In this document: in pieces, positions 30,651 to 36,057 of the stretch
Position numbering within the stretch: position 1 is the stretch's first letter
Layout of the letters: each line of letters opens with the position of its first letter
DNA from: Desulfurococcales archaeon
GTDB lineage: Archaea > Thermoproteota > Thermoprotei_A > Sulfolobales > NBVN01
Assembly: GCA_023255955.1 (NCBI GenBank)
Contig: JAGDWD010000003.1
Span: forward strand, 71,001 to 107,057
Direction of reading: 5' to 3'
DNA length: 36,057 nucleotides
Notes under the pieces: model-generated
Database searches by the model: none
What the model was told of the DNA's origin: nothing
The model's input: only the letters and a program-made list of their open reading frames with translations
Program-made: the position numbers and the translations under genes

Positions 30651-31973
30651 ATGAGCAGGAGACCTGGAAAGCCCCACATGAACCTAGTGGTCATAGGCCA
30701 TGTAGACCACGGGAAGAGCACTTTAGTAGGACATACTCTCTTATTACTGGGAGCTATAGACCCGAAGACAGCTAAGGAGGTTGAGGAAGCAGCTAAGAAA
30801 GCTGGTAAGGAGACTGAGAAGTTTGCTTGGTTCCTGGACAAGTTGAAGGAGGAGAGGGAGAGAGGTCTAACAATAGCTTTATCGTTCATGAAGTTCGAGA
30901 CCCCTAAGTACTACTGGACCATCATAGATGCTCCAGGCCATAGAGACTTCGTTAAGAACATGATTACCGGGACTAGCCAGGCTGACGCAGCTCTCCTCGT
31001 GGTTTCAGCTAAGACAGGTGAGTTCGAGGCCGGTATGAGCCCTGAGGGACAGACAAGGGAGCACCTAATATTAGCGAGGACCATGGGTGTTGAGAACCTC
31101 ATAGTGGCTGTCACTAAGATGGACATTACCGACCCGCCGTGGAGTGAGGCTAGGTATAAGCAGGTAGTGGATGTGTTGAAGAAGTTCATGAGGACCTTAG
31201 GCTATAAGGTAGATGAAATACCTTTCGTCCCGGTATCGGGTTGGTTAGGTGATAACATCCTACAGCCATCAGCTAACATGCCGTGGTATAAAGGTCCTAC
31301 ACTAGTTCAGGCCCTTGACAACTGTAAGGAGCCTCAGAAACCGATAGACAAGCCACTCAGGATCCCGATACAGGAGGTGTATTCCATCTCCGGTGTCGGT
31401 ACTGTCCCTGTAGGTAGGGTCGAAACCGGTAAGCTGAAGGTCGGAGATAAAGTTGTGTTCATGCCGCCAGGTGTGGTAGGGGAGGTTAGGTCAATAGAGA
31501 TGCACTACGAGAAGCTGGATGAGGCCATCCCCGGAGACAACATAGGTTTCAACGTCAGAGGCGTCTCCAAGGAGCAGATTAAGAGAGGTGACGTAGTCGG
31601 CCACCCTGAGAACCCGCCTACAGTTGTAGAGGAGTTCACAGCAAGGATATTCGTTATGTGGCATCCATCAGCTATTCACGTAGGTTACACACCAGTTATA
31701 CATGCCCACACAGCATCGGTAGCTGCTAAGATAGTTGAGATAATTGGTAGGCTAGACCCTAGGACTGGCCAGATAGCGGAGAAGAACCCGCAGTTCATAA
31801 AGGCTGGAGAATCCGCTCTAGTGAAGTTCAAGCCGATTAAGCCTATGGTTGTAGAGAGGTACAGCGACTTCCCACAACTTGGCAGGTTCGCAATGAGGGA
31901 TATGGGCAAGACTGTTGGTATAGGTACAGTAATAGACGTTGTCCCAGCTAAAACTGAGATAAAAGCTAAGTAG
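30651..31973 (+). CDS. tuf: Translation elongation factor 1-alpha (aEF1A)
   Basis: 440 aa, full length. G1 GHVDHGKST (about 17-25), G2 ERERGLTIALSFMKF (the Thr of switch I replaced in context by the archaeal form), G3 DAPGHRDF, G4 TKMD, G5 VPVSGW. Domains II and III follow (GVGTVPVGRVETG, RFAMRDMGKTVGIG). It brings aminoacyl-tRNA to the ribosome. S10 follows after 29 bases, the standard archaeal tuf-rps10 pair. Confidence 0.98.
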   Translation: MSRRPGKPHMNLVVIGHVDHGKSTLVGHTLLLLGAIDPKTAKEVEEAAKKAGKETEKFAWFLDKLKEERERGLTIALSFMKFETPKYYWTIIDAPGHRDFVKNMITGTSQADAALLVVSAKTGEFEAGMSPEGQTREHLILARTMGVENLIVAVTKMDITDPPWSEARYKQVVDVLKKFMRTLGYKVDEIPFVPVSGWLGDNILQPSANMPWYKGPTLVQALDNCKEPQKPIDKPLRIPIQEVYSISGVGTVPVGRVETGKLKVGDKVVFMPPGVVGEVRSIEMHYEKLDEAIPGDNIGFNVRGVSKEQIKRGDVVGHPENPPTVVEEFTARIFVMWHPSAIHVGYTPVIHAHTASVAAKIVEIIGRLDPRTGQIAEKNPQFIKAGESALVKFKPIKPMVVERYSDFPQLGRFAMRDMGKTVGIGTVIDVVPAKTEIKAK

Positions 31974-32002
31974 CCTATCTCTAGTAGGCAGGGACATAGC
32001 TA

Positions 32003-32311
32003 ATGACGAAAGTAAGGATAAGGCTCTGGAGTGTGAACGTAGAGCACCTCAACCAGGTAGTAGAGCAGATAGTAGATCACGCTAAGAAGCTGGGGGTTAA
32101 GATCTCCGGCCCTGTACCAATGCCGACAAAGAGACTGGTAGTACCTGTCCTGGTCCCACCACACGGAGAGGGAACTAAAGTCTACGAGAAGTGGGAGATG
32201 AGGATACATAAGAGGTTAATAGACGTAGATGCTGACGATAAGTTCATGAGGCAGATCATGAGGATAAGAGTACCGGACGATGTTTTCATCGAGATAGAGG
32301 TTCTAAAATAA
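32003..32311 (+). CDS. rps10: Small ribosomal subunit protein S10
   Basis: 102 aa. RIRLWSVNVEHLNQVVEQIVDHAKKLGVKISGPVPMPTKRLVVPVL and the C-terminal KRLIDVDADDKFMRQIMRIRVPDDVFIEIEV are S10 throughout. ATG start. Co-transcribed with aEF1A. Its stop is 63 bases before the tRNA-Ser gene, which has its own TATA box (ATTTTTAAGC, about 32342-32351). Confidence 0.98.
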   Translation: MTKVRIRLWSVNVEHLNQVVEQIVDHAKKLGVKISGPVPMPTKRLVVPVLVPPHGEGTKVYEKWEMRIHKRLIDVDADDKFMRQIMRIRVPDDVFIEIEVLK

Positions 32312-32374
32312 TATTTGCTGTATGCTCTCAAGGCAACCACTATTTTTAAGCATTGTCGACATTTAATCACTGGT

Positions 32375-32462
32375 GCCGGGGTGCCCGAGCGGTCTAAGGG
32401 GCCGGCCTGGAGAGCCGGTGCGGTATATCCGCGCGCGGGTTCGAATCCCGCCCCCGGCGCCA
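32375..32462 (+). tRNA. tRNA-Ser(GGA), CCA encoded
   Basis: Acceptor GCCGGGG (32375-32381) pairs with CCCCGGC (32452-32458), discriminator G32459, followed by genomic CCA (32460-32462). The anticodon loop CTGGAGA between CCGGC and GCCGG gives anticodon GGA. The long variable arm (TGCGGTATATCCGCG) is class II serine. T arm GCGGG-TTCGAAT-CCCGC. No intron. Confidence 0.97.
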
Positions 32463-32586
32463 CCCACATTAAATCACTATACTCTCAAGTGGATTTGATA
32501 TCCCCACGTATGAGCTCACTGTAAGATCTCTAGGAACGTGGAGGATGAAGGTTAGATGGTGCAGATCTCTCTAAGTCTTGCTGTTC

Positions 32587-33546
32587 TTAGAAGAAAGGTT
32601 TTCTAGAGAGTACGGCTTCTTTAAATAGCTCAGCTAGAGCTTCCTCATCTCTCCGCTTAACTGCTTCAACTACGTTGAAGGTTGGCTTCTCTAAGTACAG
32701 ACATGTCTTGAAGCTACCGTCCGGAGTTAACCTCATTCGTGTACAGGCAGCGCAGAGGAACTTATTCCCATAGCCTATCACTACCTCTACCCTTATACCA
32801 CTTCTAAGTACGTAGACTGGTCTGTTCTGAAACTCCCTGATCTCAACCTTAACGCTCCTCCCCTCTATGAGGTTCAACACTGTTGGTGTCGGTACGTGCT
32901 CTCTTGAGTAGACCCCTGCTGGAACACCTAGTGGAACTAGCTCTATGACGTTGACGTCCAGCCCTTTAGACTCTGCGTAATCTAGGATACGCGGTAGCTC
33001 GTCTATGTTGGACTTCATCAGCAGGAAGTTCACCTTAACCTTAATACCGTAGTCAAGGGCCTTATCTATCCCCTCAAGGACTCTACTAAGTAGCTTCGAC
33101 CCGCCGGTAATGTACTCGTAGACCTCACTCCTCAGTGAGTGTAGACTCACATTCAGCCTGTCTAGGCCGGCCTCAGCTAGAGGTCCCGCCTTCTCCGGGA
33201 GGAGTGATCCGTTAGTTACTAGGGAGACCTCCTCCGCATGCTTCTTCATGTTCAACACTATTTCGCAGATGTCGTCCCTGACGAGGGGTTCTCCCCCGGT
33301 GAGCTTATAGTATTTAACCCCATACTTCCTGAGGACGTATGCTATGAAGCCGTAGTCCTCGGCGTTTAATGCCTCAGCAACCGGGTCAACCCTCGAGATT
33401 CCTTCGGAGTGGCAGAATACGCATCTGTAGTTACATCTATTTGTGACACTAATCCTCAACCTATCAACAGGTCTCCCGTAGCTATCTCTTAGAGGTAAGT
33501 ATGTAGACACTCCACTATTCCTCAATAATAATGTTCCCGTAAACAA
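32587..33546 (-). CDS. moaA: GTP 3',8-cyclase MoaA (molybdopterin synthesis)
   Basis: 319 aa. Radical SAM cluster motif CNYRCVFC (CxxxCxxC, about residues 38-45), KLTGGEPLVRDD, NVSLHSL, and the C-terminal second cluster FLCAACTRMRLTPDGSFKTCLY (C-x2-C-x13-C). It converts GTP to the cyclic precursor of molybdopterin or tungstopterin, which fits tungsten enzymes of hyperthermophiles. The start given (ATG 33546) leaves a 24-residue lead before GRPVDRLRISVT. It is separated from glnA by 26 bases and may be co-transcribed. Confidence 0.95.
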   Translation of the reverse strand: MFTGTLLLRNSGVSTYLPLRDSYGRPVDRLRISVTNRCNYRCVFCHSEGISRVDPVAEALNAEDYGFIAYVLRKYGVKYYKLTGGEPLVRDDICEIVLNMKKHAEEVSLVTNGSLLPEKAGPLAEAGLDRLNVSLHSLRSEVYEYITGGSKLLSRVLEGIDKALDYGIKVKVNFLLMKSNIDELPRILDYAESKGLDVNVIELVPLGVPAGVYSREHVPTPTVLNLIEGRSVKVEIREFQNRPVYVLRSGIRVEVVIGYGNKFLCAACTRMRLTPDGSFKTCLYLEKPTFNVVEAVKRRDEEALAELFKEAVLSRKPFF

Positions 33547-33572
33547 TAAATATCAGGTGTTGGAGGACCGGT

Positions 33573-34904
33573 CTACATATCGCAGTAAGCTAGGAACTCC
33601 GCGGGTGATGGGGAAGATGAGACCTCCAATACCTCCCTCCTCTTAATCTCTACGTACCTATCTATCAGCTCGTTACTGAAGATGGGTTTGAGGAAGTCCC
33701 TGTTCTGGTCTAGCTCGTCTAGAGCCTCACTTAGTGAGGTAGGTAATTTCCTCTCCTTAGGTAGTCTACTTAATTCGTATACGTTCATGTTTGAGGGGTC
33801 TCCAGGATCTATGGACTTCCTTATTCCCTCAAGTCCAGCAGCTACTATGGCTGCTATAGCTAGGTACGGGTTAGCTGAGGGATCCGGAGGCCGGAACTCG
33901 ACCCTAACCTCCCGCTCACTCACTGCTATCGGTACTCTGATAGCCGCACTCCTATTTCTAAAGCCCCAGATAGCGTAGATAGGTGCCTCAAATCCCGGGA
34001 CGAGCCTCCTGTAGCTGTTCACAGTTGGAGCAACTAGCGCTGCTAGAGCCCTCATATGGTGGAGTAACCCTCCTATGAAGTACCTAGCTAGCTGGCTGAG
34101 TCTGTGGGGGTCCTCAGGATCGTAGAAGAGGTTCCTGGAGTTCCTCCAGAGACTTACATGTATGTGCATCCCGGACCCGTTCTCCCCGTGTAGTGGTTTA
34201 GGCATGAACACCGCCTTCAACCCCATTTTCTTAGCTACCATCCTCGCTACGTACTTAGTTGTCTGGATGTTGTCGGAGGTTCTAGTAGGTTTACTAGCTC
34301 CTAGGCTTAGCTCCAGCTGACTTGAGGCAACTTCGTGGTGGTGGGTGACGACCTTGATGTCAAAGAATTTCATCAGGCTCTCCGTAAGTATTTCTCGATA
34401 CTCTACCAGCTCATCACCAGCGAGGTGGTAGTTGGAGAGGATACCTCTCTGAGATCTATCAACGAGCTTAATGATGTATCCTGCTGTAGTAGGTGTGGAG
34501 TAGACTACCTTAACGTCCCTGAATAGGAAGAACTCCATCTCTACCCCGGTGAACACATCCAGACCTCTCTCCCTGAGGTACTCCTCGAGCCTCTGTGTGC
34601 AGAACCTCGGGTCTAGCGGGTGCTTAGTGCTCTCATCAGTGTAGAGGTTACTGATAGCTCTCCACCAGCCATCACGCCAAGGAATACGTGAGAAGGTATC
34701 GGTATCTGCTACGAGAATTAGATCACTATCACCTATGTCAGCCAGACCTACATTACTACCATCTACTCTAGCCACTACTTTCGATCCTTCTCCGTTGAAG
34801 GGGACTCCAACCCCTCTGAGTCTTCCAACTATATCTGTATACTGTAGCTCGACCCACTCAGTGGTTGTTATCTGAACGTCTTTACCTACCGTCAATGACT
34901 TCAC
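33573..34904 (-). CDS. glnA: Glutamine synthetase, type I
   Basis: 443 aa. GVEMEFFLFRD (metal ligands), HHEVASSQLELSL, GENGSGMHIHVSLW (the ammonia/ATP site), RLVPGFEAPIYAIWGFRNRSAAIRVP, and VEFRPPDPSANPYLAIAAIVAAGLEG show a complete enzyme. The tyrosine adenylation loop of bacterial GS is not evident. GTG start at 34904, about 25 bases after a TATA-like sequence (rc of about 34925-34932), so leaderless. That promoter carries the half-site TATAGTGT (34927-34934), also found in the Lrp operator, so control by the divergent Lrp protein is likely. Confidence 0.96.
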   Translation of the reverse strand: MKSLTVGKDVQITTTEWVELQYTDIVGRLRGVGVPFNGEGSKVVARVDGSNVGLADIGDSDLILVADTDTFSRIPWRDGWWRAISNLYTDESTKHPLDPRFCTQRLEEYLRERGLDVFTGVEMEFFLFRDVKVVYSTPTTAGYIIKLVDRSQRGILSNYHLAGDELVEYREILTESLMKFFDIKVVTHHHEVASSQLELSLGASKPTRTSDNIQTTKYVARMVAKKMGLKAVFMPKPLHGENGSGMHIHVSLWRNSRNLFYDPEDPHRLSQLARYFIGGLLHHMRALAALVAPTVNSYRRLVPGFEAPIYAIWGFRNRSAAIRVPIAVSEREVRVEFRPPDPSANPYLAIAAIVAAGLEGIRKSIDPGDPSNMNVYELSRLPKERKLPTSLSEALDELDQNRDFLKPIFSNELIDRYVEIKRREVLEVSSSPSPAEFLAYCDM

Positions 34905-34971
34905 CTAACATTTTACACATAGTAAGTATAGTGTCTGAACAGGATAAAACAACAGTATACGGGATTCCTTG

Positions 34972-34988
34972 AACACTTATATAGTGTT
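34972..34988. promoter_or_regulatory. Palindromic operator over the lrp promoter
   Basis: AACACT-TATAT-AGTGTT is a perfect 6-5-6 palindrome of 17 bases. Its centre is itself the TATA box, about 26 bases before the expected transcript start of the Lrp gene (about 35006). A bound regulator would block TBP. The 8-mer TATAGTGT in its right half recurs at 34927-34934 near the glnA promoter. Confidence 0.75.
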
Positions 34989-35016
34989 TACTCCAGAAAC
35001 GATGTGGTAGTAGAAC

Positions 35017-35526
35017 ATGTGTTCCACCCCATACTCGGGGTCTGTAGACGAAGTAGATGTGAAGATATTGGAGGTATTGAAGGCTAATGCGAGAGCAAGT
35101 TTGCGGGACATAGCGAAAGCTATTGGGAAATCCCCCTCACTAATACATAGCAGACTTAGACGGCTGGAGAAGATCGGGGTGGTAAAGGGCTATACGGTAC
35201 TCGTGGATTACCGGATGCTCGGTTACGAGGTCTACGCTCTAACACTGCTCCAGGTCGAGGGAGGCCACATAGCTGACGTAGAGAAGCTACTAGCCACTGA
35301 ACCTAACGTAAGAGCAGTATTCGATATAACTGGTGAGTACGACGTAGCCATCCTAGCAGTTTTCAGCTCAGTATCAGAGCTGGACAAATTCATAAAGAAG
35401 ATGCTTAAGGTTCCCTACATCAAGAGATCCGTAACCAACTTAATACTGAGAGTAGTAAAGGACAGTCCACACATAGATAGCCCTCTCCACATCACCCGCA
35501 AATCCTTAGGTACCCACTCTCACTGA
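35017..35526 (+). CDS. Lrp/AsnC family transcription regulator
   Basis: 169 aa. Helix-turn-helix (residues 7-60: VDVKILEVLKANARASLRDIAKAIGKSPSLIHSRLRRLEKIGVVKGY) followed by a RAM effector domain (about 75-150: YALTLLQVEGGHIADVEKLL, VFDITGEYDVAILAVF). The C-terminal 20 residues are a His-rich extension (SPHIDSPLHITRKSLGTHSH). Divergent from glnA with a palindromic operator in between, so it probably controls itself and glnA in response to an amino acid, glutamine being the natural guess. ATG start. Confidence 0.94.
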   Translation: MCSTPYSGSVDEVDVKILEVLKANARASLRDIAKAIGKSPSLIHSRLRRLEKIGVVKGYTVLVDYRMLGYEVYALTLLQVEGGHIADVEKLLATEPNVRAVFDITGEYDVAILAVFSSVSELDKFIKKMLKVPYIKRSVTNLILRVVKDSPHIDSPLHITRKSLGTHSH

Positions 35527-36003
35527 TTCTCACACCAGTCTATCCTATACAGAGACCCCCTCTTTGTTACCGCCTTAGTAGGTAGCGAACTCTTCAGTTC
35601 AACTGCTTCTAGCTTTAACTACGTAGACCTTTCTGAGCTTTACTTCGGAGACATTTAACTAAACCTCTAAAGTCTGGATAGCCGCTGAAAGCTACGTACC
35701 GGGCTCTACCTGAGATCCTCTTGATCGGCTACTGAATTCCCGATTGGTTAGCTATGCTGGTACTAGTAGACCGCTTTAGGGGATGACCGATGTAGGGTCG
35801 GCGAGGTAGAATCGTGTTAAACATGTCTCCGAGTAGCAGAAAGGATAGATCTGGATTGGGGGACTCATACATGTCAGGAGGAGCGGAGATGAGCGGGGAT
35901 ACTCTACCACTTGGATAGGAAGAAGTGCTGAGCGGTAGAACCATGAAGACTCTACTATCATGGGGATGTGGACGTTAATGTTTAGATAATGTTTAGAGGA
36001 AGG
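35527..36003 (+). other. 477-base stretch without a recognised gene
   Basis: Open frames of 61-71 codons on the minus strand (about 35729-35961) have no start signal, hydrophobic/serine-rich low-likeness content and no family match. No TGATGA/CTGA guide-RNA pattern was seen on either strand. The left part follows the Lrp gene and the right part follows tRNA-Gly (which reads leftwards into it), so it is a convergent gap. Its size is large for this genome, and a non-coding RNA cannot be excluded. Confidence 0.45.
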
Positions 36004-36057
36004 TGCGGCGGCCGGGATTTGAACCCGGGATCTCCGGCGTGGCAGGCCGGCGTCCTA
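36004..36057 (-). tRNA. tRNA-Gly(GCC), partial (5' part outside the window)
   Basis: Minus strand: anticodon stem-loop CCGGC-CTGCCAC-GCCGG gives anticodon GCC, variable AGATC, T arm CCGGG-TTCAAAT-CCCGG, acceptor 3' strand CCGCCGC (36011..36005), discriminator A (36004). CCA is not encoded. No intron at 37/38. Confidence 0.92.

Noticed and set aside
35729-35961. Two short minus-strand frames near the right end
   Set aside because: No ribosome site or TATA with correct spacing and no recognisable motif; likely chance frames.
1-36057. CRISPR array or defence system
   Set aside because: No regularly spaced direct repeats and no cas or other defence gene were seen on either strand.

Overview
The window comes from a hyperthermophilic member of the Thermoproteota (Crenarchaeota), most like the Desulfurococcales. 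The evidence is a set of archaeal information-processing genes (L10e, S10, aEF1A, Rpo7, Spt4, Csl4, Alba, Dph2), a tRNA-Leu(CAA) with an intron at 37/38, a C/D box guide RNA, TATA boxes set for leaderless transcripts, and frequent GTG/TTG starts. I cannot name a species.

Layout. 1-707: two tandem TasA/camelysin-like surface-fibre genes (-), one cut by the window edge. 708-1125: a C/D box sRNA (-). 1126-3863: a tight translation operon read leftwards, rpl10e-dph2-methyltransferase-csl4. 3948-10030: a rearranged block. A ribose-type ABC transporter with a sugar kinase and a thioredoxin/FTR-like fusion gene lie between fossil copies of their neighbours: an MFS 5' end on the left, and an integrase-like fragment, a surE fragment and an rpl10e fragment on the right. 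10105-12051: intact MFS transporter and surE. 12122-14819: class II HMG-CoA reductase, PGI/PMI and a small unknown gene (-). 14960-17950: indolepyruvate:ferredoxin oxidoreductase iorAB facing a stand-alone Lrp/AsnC effector-domain protein. 18322-19336: tRNA-Leu, a UPF0148 zinc protein and a small membrane protein. 19386-22275: a decayed TnpB/IS605 relic, an AAA ATPase, a marC gene split by a 316-bp element, and a second copy of that element's terminal hairpin. 22361-23655: a membrane coiled-coil protein and a transglutaminase-like protein in one operon. 23750-30563: nnr, argF, an unknown basic protein, adenosine-specific kinase, a GNAT protein, spt4/rpo7, alba and mtnA. 30651-32462: aEF1A, S10 and tRNA-Ser(GGA). 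32587-36057: moaA, glnA divergent from an Lrp regulator over a perfect palindromic operator, and a partial tRNA-Gly(GCC).

Themes. (1) The rpl10e/MFS/surE fossils fit a tandem duplication followed by reciprocal decay, with the sugar-uptake cassette replacing one MFS copy. (2) Three genes (the sugar-binding protein, the sugar kinase and HMG-CoA reductase) have fully open, conserved N-termini but no in-frame ATG, GTG or TTG. (3) Amino-acid and nitrogen metabolism (iorAB, glnA, argF) sits next to two Lrp/AsnC-type proteins. (4) Relics of compact transposons recur (about 12085, 19386 and 21277), but no intact transposase is present.
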